A DNA stretch of 64,000 nt from Neospora caninum Liverpool (taxonomy: Eukaryota > Apicomplexa > Conoidasida > Eucoccidiorida > Sarcocystidae). Position numbers and translations under genes: made by a program. Under the pieces are notes generated by a model that was given only the letters and a program-made list of their open reading frames with translations, made no database searches and was not told the DNA's origin. Of the stretch, positions 21,408 through 32,216 are shown piece by piece. How positions within the stretch are numbered: the stretch's first letter is position 1; each line of letters starts with the position of its first letter. Location of the stretch: contig NC_018390.1 in assembly GCF_000208865.1 (NCBI RefSeq), positions 4,110,270 through 4,174,269 on the forward strand, in the 5' to 3' direction.

Positions 21408-24028
21408 ATTTCCGCCTCAGCTCTTTTGTACTGAATAATCAGCAGCGTGAGTTTTCTCCTCCCCTCCCGCAGTGAATGTTGTAGTTCTCTTTATGGCGGT
21501 GTATATTGTGGAGGATGTTGTGAGTTTTTGTTTGACTTCGAGACGACGCTGTCGCTCACTAGGACAACCGAAGGCTCGTCCGTCTCCCCGTTCGTGAGGC
21601 CTCACTTCTTCCCTCGAGCTTCAGTCGTTTTGGGACGTGCTGGGCTTGGGAGTGCTTCCACATGATACACAGCAGGTATTGACGGTGCATCTATCCTGTG
21701 GCTGTCGAATCCATCAGGCGTACCCACCAGTAGTTGCGTCGCTGACGGCGTGTAGAAGCTTAGCTGGATTTCCCGCTAAAAAACGTACCTGGTTTGGTCA
21801 AAGTTCGTCGAGCATATTGACTAGTAGACACTCTCACACGGCCTTGTCGGTGGTTGGGTGCAGCCGAGAGGATCTAAATTGTATTGTCGCTTTCAACTAG
21901 CTCGGACAGAATAAAAGCATGCATTGCCTTTCCACTATGCCGCAGAGGACGGCCTTAGGAACATGTTTTACCGCCATATCTTGTCCCCTCATGGGATTGT
22001 TGTAGCTGGAGGTTTTTTTCGCATTTACAGATGTAGCTGTTGCAGGCAATCTGGCTTCAGACCCTGCCTGATCCTGCAGGCCATCCTGAATCAACCGCCT
22101 CTTCTAAAAGCTACTATGCTGCAACAAGCTCGACTTTCTCCATGCACGGCACCATATTGTCGACCGCCCTACGCCAAAATCTTCAGCCACGGTGGTGCCA
22201 AGCATCCTGACAGAAACCAAAAGTTTGGGTAGTCGAACTCCAATGACGAGCAAAGGGAAGCCGTTGTCATTGACAGCAGTGCTTTGACTCCAAAATGGGA
22301 AAAACACCTTCTTTCCCACTTTCTATTTCACTTCTCGAGCAGTCGCGTGATCTCGAGGCGCAGAGGTGGACCCAGACGCTCACACGCACCTCCTGGTTGT
22401 GTGAAATATAACAAGCCGATTGGCAGCAGCATCACGTTCCTGCTCCATTGACTCTCTGGTCACCCCACTCTACCAACACTCCCGCTTATTTGTTTTCCTC
22501 TGTTTCCCCTGATTATGCCGCACTCTTCTCTCCACTGCCCCCGCGACTTTCCCCTGCTACCCCGCCTCGTCCCATTTACACCGCCGATGCTTCGCCTTCG
22601 CGGCGTGCACCTGTGCTCTGGGCCGACCAGTCAGCGACGAACAAACAGGTGAGCGACGTTCTCCCTCTTGTTCCTCTCACTGAGAGGAAGCAATGAAACA
22701 AATGGGAAGGAAGAAGGACTTTAGCGAACAGGAACTGTAGAGGCCGTTGCGCTTAAGAAGCGAGTACATCTGCTATTTGGGTTTGGAGGCCCTGCGACGG
22801 AGAGAGGCGCTGCACAGAGATACAGCCAAACAGGAGAGAAAGATGACGCGAATGGCATGAGAATGAGGTAGACAAGAAGGAACGAGAAGGGGGGAGACGC
22901 CGGAGACTCGGGCGTGAAAGGAGAGGTTCCCCCTCCCTTTGAATCAGGCGGAAGATACAGAAAAGTGTTGGTGGAGCTTTGGGGGACCAGTCAGCTGAAT
23001 GGAATGGGAATCCTCCCATCAGGCGGGCGCAGCTGGCGCGTCCTCCTTTTACGGGCGCGGTTGTCGAGAATTGTACTTCTCCGGGGAGTGTGACGGCTGT
23101 TCCGGAGGCTCGGTGGCTAAGTGACGTCTTCCTCGGTGTTTGAAAAAAGATGGGGGGCGCAAATTGCTAAAATTCGGACGAAAGAGAGGGACCTGTTCTC
23201 TGGTAAGCGTGTGGATTTTGGAGAGGACGACGCATTCGACAGCAGCGGTTTCAACTTGGACTCAACTTCATCCAGGAGTCAGTCCGCTAGTCACGAGCAA
23301 GAAACGGATGCCATTCGGGGGCCCGTCCGACGGCACCAGCCGATGCCTTCGTCGCCGTCAAGCAGTGTGCCGGACTTGATGGGAGACGGGAGAATACCCT
23401 CTTTACGGTTTGCTTCCTAGAGCAGAACTTGGTTGCTTCACTGTTCCCATACGTCAGTGTACTGATTGAATGTCACGTTCTGGAAAGCGCAAGTAACCGA
23501 ACATAGTACCTTGGTGGAAAATGCACATGTTTTTCAGTTATGTTGACAGAAAGCAACGACAGAGTCGACAAGTGACTCAAATAGAGAGACACTGCGAACA
23601 TACAGAAGAAAGGAGAGCCCTCCTTCACTTTTTTCTAGCCAAGCGTCACGAAGGGAAGGCAAGGCTGGGAATCCACCAGCTGAATTCTTCCTGATCTTCA
23701 CTGGTTCACAGGCGCGGTTGCCCCGTCCCGTCCCTTTTGGGTGTCCGTGCCCAACGGGAGTTCGCGAAGCCCGAAGGCACTCGAGGCAACGGGGTGGGCG
23801 ACAATCGCTCCGACTGTCGGAAGCCGAGATGAGTGAGTGCGTGATGGAAGTTGGTAATATTGAGGAGAAGAAAGATGGCTCCTACTTGCCTAAGGCACGG
23901 ATCTTTGAGAGACAACACAACTTGAATATACGGATAGGTTTTGCAGTTGGCACTACTAAAACACCTGAGACTGAGGTTCGCACAGGCAGCATGCTCCAGC
24001 GGCGGAACAAGCCGACGGGTTCGCCACC
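21408..24028. other. B1-C1 spacer
   Basis: 2.6 kb with no recognised gene, duplicated at 33291-35910. It contains a pyrimidine-rich block (22480-22620), then a module reading GCCGACCAGTCAGCGACG...CAGGTGAGCGACG (about 22620-22660) with relatives upstream of A2 and D, and a GGGACCAGTCAGCTGAATGG block (about 22982) with relatives upstream of A1, A2, A3 and D. Confidence 0.55.
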
Positions 24029-24038
24029 GTCCATCGAA
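24029..24038 (+). promoter_or_regulatory. Conserved SRS upstream element (C1)
   Basis: GTCCATCGAA within GACGGGTTCGCCACCGTCCA, about 155-164 bp before the C1 ATG. This and the C2 site are the clearest copies of the element. Confidence 0.65.
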
Positions 24039-24192
24039 GCGAGGTACCCCTGGGTGGCCTTGTTGCACTTGCTGTCTCATCACAAATGGCTTCGTGGCTG
24101 TGTCCTGCTTTTTTTTTGATTCGAAGTTCTCCTGAATTACCGTGACTCTTTGAATTTGAATAGGTTTTCCGGTTCACTAACTCTCGTCGAAG

Positions 24193-25287
24193 ATGGAATG
24201 TCGCATTTCCCTGTCAAACAGGTCACGGGCACCAGTGATAGGACTCGTGGCTGCGGTTCTGTTCGTCTCATGCTCGAGCGGCCTATGGAGGAGTGAAGCA
24301 GCCGCACCACTAATAACGCCACAATGTGATAAAAATGAGGAGGTGACCTCTTGTAACTGCGGATCGGATGCAAGTTCAAACACAGGAGCCGACGGAAAGA
24401 GTATCAGCGCAACTCTGTCTGAGTCGAGCAATGGAATCACTATTCATTGTCCCCAAACAGGATTCAACTTTGTGCCCTCCGAAAAAACGTACGTATGCAC
24501 TGGAGGGAAAACGGAGGGGGCTCTGAAAACTTGTGAAGGTGGCAATGGCAAGAAATCTCCCATCACGGATTTCATGATCCCCGTTACCGAGAGCAACTCA
24601 ATAGCGTGGACGGAGACATCCAGTACAACAAAGGATTATTCTCTAACATTACCACCAGGCAGTTTCCCTCTTGTCGACAAAAGCTTTTTCGCTGGCTGCA
24701 TGGAAACACGCCAAGACAACGGTAACCCCAAGGAGTGCTTGGTGACAGTAAGCGTCACGGCCAGGACGTCGACCGTGAAAGACGGTGTTCTCACTTGCGC
24801 CTACGCCACAGACAGCAACTCCTCTGTTCTAGAAGTAACATTGAACTCCGAGAACAACTCGCTGACTATCCAGTGTGGCAGTGAGGGGCAGATGGAGCCG
24901 ACGCAGCAATCTTTGACTGCCTACCACTGCGCCGGCTCCAACACAACAGACTGCCAGAAGGTGAACCTGACTGAGATCATGCCGACCTTCACATCGAGCT
25001 GGTGGACAAAGGACGAGCAGAACAGTAATGCACCGAAACTGGTGATTCCGGAAGATGGCTTCCCTGCCCAGGAAGAAACGATTGTGCTGGGATGCAGCCA
25101 CAACAACAAAGGTGTCTCGACGGATGAGGAGGATGAAGGTGATCAAACCGCCGCAGTGGAGCTGCCGACCTGCAAAGTGACGGTGACACTTGGTGCGAAT
25201 ACGTCCGGTTCACAGGCCCCAAATGTTTCCTTCCTCGGATTGTTTACATTGGTTTTCATTCCGCTTATGTGTTCTATGTCTTACTGA
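24193..25287 (+). CDS. SRS: SRS-family surface antigen, array member C1
   Basis: 364 aa, the longest in the array. Signal peptide about 1-28 (APVIGLVAAVLFVSC), D1 with CNCGSDASSNTGADGK, D2, and a tail ending LVFIPLMCSMSY. It pairs with C2 in the 5' half. Its D2 core instead matches the B genes base for base over 24889-25055, with TKDEQNSNAPKLVIPEDGF as in B1, so it looks like a mosaic. Substitutions not seen in its paralogs are VTARTSTVKDG (usual VKARTSAVKDG) and SVLEVTLNSENN (usual SVPEVTLNSENN). The 3' flank carries a 45-bp mitochondrial-like piece at 25335. Confidence 0.92.
   Translation: MECRISLSNRSRAPVIGLVAAVLFVSCSSGLWRSEAAAPLITPQCDKNEEVTSCNCGSDASSNTGADGKSISATLSESSNGITIHCPQTGFNFVPSEKTYVCTGGKTEGALKTCEGGNGKKSPITDFMIPVTESNSIAWTETSSTTKDYSLTLPPGSFPLVDKSFFAGCMETRQDNGNPKECLVTVSVTARTSTVKDGVLTCAYATDSNSSVLEVTLNSENNSLTIQCGSEGQMEPTQQSLTAYHCAGSNTTDCQKVNLTEIMPTFTSSWWTKDEQNSNAPKLVIPEDGFPAQEETIVLGCSHNNKGVSTDEEDEGDQTAAVELPTCKVTVTLGANTSGSQAPNVSFLGLFTLVFIPLMCSMSY
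24889..25055 (+). repeat. 167-bp tract identical to B1, C1 copy
   Basis: Partner of 21018-21184; the boundaries fall inside coding sequence. Confidence 0.85.
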
Positions 25288-27690
25288 ACTTCGTTCCAAG
25301 CTGTTCCGAAACGCGCAATCTGCATTTTTGTACCAGTTGGTCTACTGGTTTAGATCTTGAATGTCTTTTTTAACCGGATTTTTGGTGCTGCAGTCGCAGT
25401 GAGCGAACTCGGCGTTTGCGTGCCAGGGAGCTCTGTTTGGAGGATGAGGGTATGGCCTCCTCTGAATTCGTGTTTTGATCTCGAGAGGGAAATTCTGCAC
25501 AAGTGCCCGCGAAGACACGTCTGTTCATCCGATCCGTAATGTTCATTATTGCACTCGACCCGTACCGTCTCTTGGAATATCACACACGGTCTGCCAGGGC
25601 AATGTAACTTCATTGAGTTCCGTATAATGGGAAGCGGTATTTCGTAGCGAGGCATGGGACTTTCGCCGGTACAACAAAGAAAGCAGCCTTTCAGATGTCA
25701 GGTACCCCAAACGGCAGCTTGTGGGCAGCATACCTGCCGTTAGTCGGTACATGCAGGAACTAAGAAACCCATATCTTGGGTCACGCTTCAGGATGGCGAA
25801 ACATCAGCTGCAGCCTCACGCAGTTCCCGTAGCAATCCTACAGCTCAACGAGCACTAGTCGTCGCAAATGGAGCCTAGTGGATCAGGCAGATCTAGTCGT
25901 CCATCCCCTCCTGTCTTGAGAGGTCAAACCCTGGTGAGCCGTTCAGTACCCGGTAATCGACAAAACAAGGCCTGTGGTGGTAGTTGACTAAAGGAGCTGA
26001 ATTTGTACATGATTTGCCTGCTCTAGAGCACATAAAAGAAACGTTATTCGCTTTCGAGTGTGGTGCAGAGCATGCCTATACGAACCCACGTTTGCGACGT
26101 TTCCTTCCTCACGCTGCTCGGGAGAAATATTGTACGACCGTGTGTACATGCTCATGCAGGCAGCCGGATTGGCAAATTTACATCTATAAAACCTGCATGA
26201 GCTTGGTGGACAGTCTCTTTTTTTCCGCTGCCCTTTTCGGATGCTTGCACTCCACTGTACTCTCCGTGAGAATCTTCATTCTCCATCCAGGAATTGATCA
26301 TCCTGTCGACCGTCCTAGGTAGCCATGGCTGTTTCGGGCGCCCCGAAGGAAACAAACAACTAATATAGAATCCAGCAGCATTGAAAGTCAGAGTGAACCC
26401 TTCTGCCATAAAAAGCACCTCTTGCCAAGTAAAGGCGGATTGCGACTTTTGCGTACTCTGAAAGCCTATTGCTTACCCTCCCTTTGTCCGTCTCCCTCTC
26501 TGGTTTTTCTCCTCAATCAGTCGCGACTTCTCGTAACCCATAGAAGCATCCAGCTGCCCAGATGCTCGATCCTTGTTACGTGGAGAAGCATCAGGCTGTT
26601 GGATATAGCCTCGCATTCTCTCCCCCATCAAGTTCTTGGGAACCTCTCACTGTAGCGTAGTTTCCCACCTCATTTGGTTCACACAGGTTCCTCTTAACAT
26701 GCCTCATTCTCCTCTCCACCTTCACCGCCACTTTCCCTTGACCCTTTCCCCCCTCTCCCCCAACCCTTGCCCCATCTGCCTGCCGATGCTTTTGCATTCG
26801 ACGCCAAGCAAACTTCGACGTGAACGCCGACCATCCAGCCACGGAAGATACTGGTGAGCGACGCTTTCCCTCTCGTAGAGAAAGACAGAGAAGCAAAAAA
26901 AAACAGCGGGAAGGCAAGAGGGAAGCCAGCAAAAAACAGTAGAGACTGACGCGCGTGTGTAGCCCTGCATCTGCCATTTATGTTCGGCAGCGCGATGAGG
27001 ATAAGAGACGGCGTAGCGACGCCGAAGTAGGAGAGAGAAAGGCACGAACGATATAACGATGAGCGAGCCAGCGGCAATAAGGGAAGGACCCCGAAAAGCC
27101 ACATGGGACGAGTGGAAGAACAAATAGGTTCCCCTCCTCCTTCTGGGCATGCAAAGCCTGCAACAGACAGTTGCTGGACTTTCAAGGGGGGCGGGGGGCC
27201 GGGGGGGAACCCACCAGCTGAATGGTCTCGGAACCCTGCCGGCACCGGGGACGTAGCCGACTCGTCCCATCTGTTCGGGTGCGTTCGTCGGCAAATGTCG
27301 CTTCTCGAGGAACGGGGACGGGTCTAGCAACTTGGTGGGTGTGTCGCATCTAGATCTCCGTTTGGTGGACAAAGAAAGGTTTGCAATCACTGTAGCACGC
27401 CAGAAACGCATTTGCGCGCATGGTAGTACATATCCGAGGAACGCAGTGGCCGAAAAAGAATTCGGTGGTGTAACTCTATAAAATGCGGCGAGACACAGGG
27501 CGTCATTTTAAAGGGACTGTGAGGCTTCTGGAGAAGACGATGCAGGCAGCATAAATAGAAGACGATGCAGCCAACAGAAATGGTTTAATCTTGGTACTGG
27601 AGATCATCAGGGGTTGGCACGCGAGCGACTCGCAAGAAACAAATGCCATTCGGGGCCACTGCGGCGGCACCAGCCGACGGCTTCACCGGC
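25288..27690. other. C1-A2 spacer
   Basis: No recognised gene. It holds the 45-bp mitochondrial-like fragment, a 3'-flank module at about 25993 (GGAGCTGAATTTGTACATGA, then TTTGCCTGCTCTAGAGCA), a pyrimidine-rich block (26470-26800), the GGTGAGCGACG module (about 26850) and a G-rich tract at 27185-27208. Confidence 0.55.
25335..25379 (+). other. 45-bp mitochondrial-like fragment
   Basis: Matches 13380-13424, the cox3-like part of the mitochondrial-like patch, over 45 bp with three mismatches. The flanks differ. It sits in the 3' flank of C1 at a place where the D gene's flank has no such sequence, consistent with a small insertion. Confidence 0.6.
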
Positions 27691-27700
27691 GTCCATCGAA
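27691..27700 (+). promoter_or_regulatory. Conserved SRS upstream element (A2)
   Basis: GTCCATCGAA preceded by GACGGCTTCACCGGC, 174-183 bp before the A2 ATG. Confidence 0.6.
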
Positions 27701-27873
27701 TCGCGGTTGTTCCCTCTGGCCTTTTCCTTCGGGCCGTGCCAGCACAAATGGATTTGTGACAGCATGGAGCCTTGTTGCTTTTTTACTGTTTTGAGGGCGA
27801 TTTGCGTGTCGCTTTGAGACATTGTTGCCGAGTTGATTTTCTGGGTGTACATTACTACTATATTTCCTGAAGG

Positions 27874-28947
27874 ATGGAACGTCGTATTTCGTTTTCAAGC
27901 AGGTCGTGCGAGGCGGTTAGGCTGGTGGCCGCTGTCTGTTTCGTCGCGTGCCTGAGCAGGTTATCGACCGCTGCGGACGCAGAAACAATACAACCCAAAT
28001 GCACTCAACAGAACCAGGTGACAACTTGTGTCTGTAGCGAGCCTGGAGTTGGTGCGAAAGAAGTACGCAATTCATCCCCAACTGTAACTCTGTCTGAGTC
28101 GAGCGCTGGAATCACCATAGAGTGCTCCCCCTCAACAACCTTCGATTTTGTGCCGGAGGCAGACACAAAAGTGTGTGTTGCGACTGAAATTGACCAGCAG
28201 ACCCTAAAGTTGTGTAAATCTACCTCAAACACCTCCATTCGAGATTTCTTGACTCAGGACAACGCCAGCAGCGTGCCCTCTTGGACGCAGGTCAAGAAAA
28301 CCACCACAAAGAAGTCCTTAACCATTCCACCAGAAGATCTTCCCCTTACCGACAAAAGCTTCTTCGCCGGCTGCCAAAACAGCACCAGCGCCAATGACGA
28401 GTGCGTGGTGAGTGTAAGCGTCAAGGCCAGGACCTCGGCTGTGAAAGACGGTGTCCTCATTTGCGCCTACGGCAAAGAGAGCAACTCGTCTGTTCCAGAA
28501 GTAACACTGAATTCCGAGAACAACTCGCTGACTATCCTGTGTGGCAGTGAGGGACAGATGGAGCCGACTCAGCAATCTTTGACTGCCTACCACTGCACGG
28601 GCTCCCACACAACTGACTGCAAGAAGGTGAACCTGACTGAGATCATGCCGACCTTCACATCGAGCTGGTGGACAACGGATGAGCTGAACTCCAAGGCACC
28701 GAAACTGGTGATTCCGGAAGACGGCTTTCCTGCCCAGGAAGAAACGATTCTCTTGGGATGCAACCTAAACAACAACGTTGTCTCGAGGCATGAGGACGAT
28801 AATGGAACCACAGCTGCTCAGCTGCCGACATGCAAAGTGAAGGTGACACTTGCCGCGAGTTCGTCCCGGTCCCAGGCCTCGAGCGTTTCCTTCCGCGGAT
28901 TGTTTGTGTTGGTCTTCGTTCCCCTTGTTCTTCTTGGCACATGCTGA
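27874..28947 (+). CDS. SRS: SRS-family surface antigen, array member A2
   Basis: 357 aa. Signal peptide about 1-28 (AVRLVAAVCFVACLS), D1 with an extra serine-rich CSPSTTFDFVPEADT segment, D2 and the A-type tail LFVLVFVPLVLLGTC. From FTSSWWTTDELNSKAPKL to the stop it equals A1, and it equals A3 apart from one Val deletion and one Arg/Gly change. Just upstream in D2 it reads CTGSHTTDCKKVNLTEIM where A1 has CTDSNTDECKIVNLTEVM, so the identity block begins inside D2. Start context CTGAAGGATGG. Confidence 0.92.
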   Translation: MERRISFSSRSCEAVRLVAAVCFVACLSRLSTAADAETIQPKCTQQNQVTTCVCSEPGVGAKEVRNSSPTVTLSESSAGITIECSPSTTFDFVPEADTKVCVATEIDQQTLKLCKSTSNTSIRDFLTQDNASSVPSWTQVKKTTTKKSLTIPPEDLPLTDKSFFAGCQNSTSANDECVVSVSVKARTSAVKDGVLICAYGKESNSSVPEVTLNSENNSLTILCGSEGQMEPTQQSLTAYHCTGSHTTDCKKVNLTEIMPTFTSSWWTTDELNSKAPKLVIPEDGFPAQEETILLGCNLNNNVVSRHEDDNGTTAAQLPTCKVKVTLAASSSRSQASSVSFRGLFVLVFVPLVLLGTC

Positions 28948-31900
28948 CCTCTTGTTTGTACGCTCTTTTCTTTAATTAGCGACGTGCTGCTTGGTTTTTG
29001 CGACGGATCCCTTTCAGTGTGTGTTGTCGGTGTATGCCTGCGGAGGAATTCTGTGTCGGAGGGTGGCAGTTTGATTCGGCTGGATTCGTGCTGGTGCTTG
29101 AGATGAAGCTGTTGCGCACCAAAACTAACCAAAGGTTGGTCTGTCCGGTCCCATGCAGGTTTATTTTCGCTCTGTCCGCGGCCTTCTCTCGGAGTCAGAC
29201 TCGAAGTTCACACTGGCACTGTAAGTCCTTTGAGTTCCGTGTAGCGGGAGAAGAGGCTCTGTCGCTATGCATCGGAATTCTGCTGGATTCATTGTTGCAT
29301 CGCCCCTTCGCAATGTCACTCCCATCAGCTGTTGTTGCACAGCATATATAGCGTCGCGAAGGAGATGCAGGAACAAAGGTACCCATAAGATCCTGGGCGC
29401 TGCCACAGACTGGGCGTTCACTCAGCTGGCGTCCGGTCCAGTGCACTGCGACATAGCAGTCTTCCATGGAAACTAGCCGTGCTTGTGGGAAGTAGGTGCA
29501 ATAATATTGGAGTGATTGAGATTCCTACGTGCCTGTTGTGGGATAGATGAATGCTCGGCCAGAAGATGGATACCACAGTAGTCGGCGGCACCGTCCGGGG
29601 TGGGCGCTGCCTAGAGTATCTGTAGCTTATACACGCTTTCTCTTGCTCCGGCTTTACCAAGAAGGCAAGGCATTCCTTTTCGATCATGGTGTCGAAAAGT
29701 GTACGAAGAACTGAGTGCGACTTGTGTGTTCTGATACTGCTAGAGAGAAGAACAATTCAATCGTTTGTACACCTTAGTGCATGCAGCTTTCATTGGTAAT
29801 ATGCCTCTATGGACCACGACTGATGCTGCTGATCCTGCGTCCTGGTGCCGCTGATCCTGCGTCCTGGTGCCTCCGCGCCGCTCTGGTGGCGCCCATCCAA
29901 AGGCGTCCTGCGACAGAATCCTCACTCCTCATACTGGGACCCGTCATACTGTAGACTGCCGTTCACCGCATATTCAGTCACTGCGGTTGGTAGCCACCCG
30001 AAAGAAACACACACCCTTATGGCTTGTTTAAGCGCCTCAAGCGGTGACGTTGAACGCTGTCGTCCACTGACCTGGGAGAAAAGTGCATCCGGCCGCAACT
30101 CCGGCATACAGAGGCAGATGGTCTTCAAAACCAGAGATACATTCAGCTCTGCACTAAGAAGTCGAGAGAGTGAGCGTCCTACAAGCAAACGAACGAACAC
30201 TGTGGCGACTGTTGCCGGACACAGAGACGTGTCCCCTTCCACTGGCACCTTTGACTCTACGCTGCTCCAATCCATGTCAATCGATATGCTGTTTGAGAGG
30301 ACGTAGAGAGCGTTTTGGAGACCAGGTTGCAGGACTGGTCTGGTGGTCATGGTAGCTGTTCAATCTGATGCTCTACCTCTCTTGTCTTTGTATCGCCGGT
30401 CTCCCTCCTGCGTATGGGTTGCTGTAGGCTTGCGGAAACGTACCTCTGTTTGATTCGGAGAATGTAAACAAAATGGTAAACAAAACGCCACCGATATGAG
30501 CTCTTGTGTCGGCAAGTGGGACGCGATATGGCTGCAGTCCTCTGCCGGTTGTGGATTCGCTGCTTTTCGGTTGCGCGCGGAATGGTCCCCTGTTCCTGCG
30601 CCTGAAGACGAGCAGTAAGAGACGCTTGACGGCAGCGACGCCACCAATCCATCGACTTATCTGGCCGTGGGAAGGAGCAAAAGCTCTTTTTTTCTTGTTT
30701 CGCGACACGTTTGAGGAAAGCTTGAAAATGGCGTGTTCACAGGATGCTCGCGTGAGCAGTTCCCTGTAACCGCCTCCAGTGTTCTTCGATCGAACCTGCT
30801 CTTCTCTCGATTGTTTGGCCAAGGGTGGACTGAATGGCACCTTGTCGCTTGGACGGCAAGAAGAGGCAGAATGTAAGAAAGGCAGAGTAATGGAAGCCGA
30901 TCGTAGGTGAACCAAGGTCCATTCGCTTGTACAGTGGACCATCGTCGGCTCCTCGTAGCGTCCGCCCTTTCCTCACCGTCTCCTTCTTTTTTTCTGGCTT
31001 TATTCTTCGATCCCTTGTCTTTCTCTCCTCATTTACCCTGTCTGCTTTTGTGTTTGTGTTCTTTTCTAGCTTCCACATGATTATAGACAGTAGTCCGTAT
31101 CTCGTGCACACTCGATGCAGAGTGTCTGTCACTTTCTTCCCGATACTGCCGGTCAGACTCCGTCGTCAGCGGCTATCGCGCTCTCCCATCGATTTCTCCT
31201 CATCTGGTCTCACCATCCTCTCGTCTCCAGATGGACTGCGCTCAGCCTTCCTCCTGTTCCCCCCCCATGGGGCCCGGTGATGCTCGCGCCTGCAACGTGA
31301 TAGGCAGCGCTGAGTGACCGGCCGCCCAGCCCGACACAGTAGATACTGTGCAAGGAGGCTTCTTCCTTCGTCAAGAGGAAGCCGTAGCAGTCAGAGAAAA
31401 TCGATGAAGGGAAACAACGACAACACAGAGGACCAGTGGGCGGAGAAGAGCGTGAGAGGGAAAGTCCAAACATCTGCTATGGGTGATCAGGGATGTGCTG
31501 TGCTGTGAGGGGAGACGCCACGCAGCGACACCCGAGAGAGGCAGGAGACACAACATGTTGGAGAACGAGAGAGACGACACGAGACGAATATCAACAGACA
31601 TCGGGAACAGATGGAAGAGCACACAAATCCCATTTCACGGCCTTGTAGCCAACCGAAACGAAGGGAAGGTGAGGCTGAGTGCAGGGGAACCGCCAGCGAA
31701 AACACTTCCGGAACCTCAATCGGGCGGGCGCGGCGTGCCTTTATGGTGATTCCCCGGAAGCCAGTTGGCGACGCCCGCAGGCGCTTGAGGGCACGGGATG
31801 TTTAGCATCGCCCTGTGTCTGTTGGAGATCGAGAGGCCTTGAGGACACAGAGAATATTGGCGAAAACAAAGATAGCCACTGAAGGCATTCTTGACAGTTG

Positions 31901-32041
31901 TTTGAGAGCGAACATAGCTCGAATAGGTGGTTTTGCCGTCACTTGCTTGACTGGCAACGACATGAGATTGAGAGTTTCACACGGATGGCGCGATCCTTTC
32001 TGGGGCCCCCAGTAACGCCACCAGTCAACGGGTGCACTGCC
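28948..32041. other. A2-B2 spacer
   Basis: Near-identical to the A1-B1 spacer but with two instead of three copies of the 22-bp repeat. Contains the second copy of the 142-codon minus frame (29922-30350), differing from copy 1 at one residue (LLVG for LLAG). Confidence 0.6.
29829..29872. repeat. 22-bp tandem repeat, two copies
   Basis: Same unit as 17925-17990, with one copy fewer. Confidence 0.9.
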
Positions 32042-32051
32042 GTCTGTCGAA
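32042..32051 (+). promoter_or_regulatory. Conserved SRS upstream element (B2)
   Basis: GTCTGTCGAA variant, 166 bp before the B2 ATG. Confidence 0.5.
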
Positions 32052-32216
32052 GCGAGGTCTTCCAGCCGGGCCCTGTCGCAATTGCTGTCTCAGGACAAGA
32101 AAAGGATACTCTGCGGCATTTTGTGATTCGATACTTTTTTCTGAGTTACAATAACTGTTTGTAGTTTATTTGAAATGTTTTCCGGCTGTGCTTAATCAGT
32201 ATCTTGTGTGTGTAGG

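Larger units (their letters stand above)
16736..24300. repeat. Segmental duplication, copy 1 (A1 3' end - B1 - C1 5' end)
   Basis: Near-identical to 28643-36190. The offset is 11907 bp just after A1, falls to 11882 bp after a missing 22-bp repeat copy and a 3-bp indel, and is about 11890 at the start of C1. The clear exception to the identity is the D1 coding part of B1 versus B2. Confidence 0.9.

Noticed and set aside
22753..23019. Minus-strand frames repeated in both B-C spacers (22753 and 34458)
   Set aside because: Their conservation is explained by the recent block duplication; no domain or start context was found.
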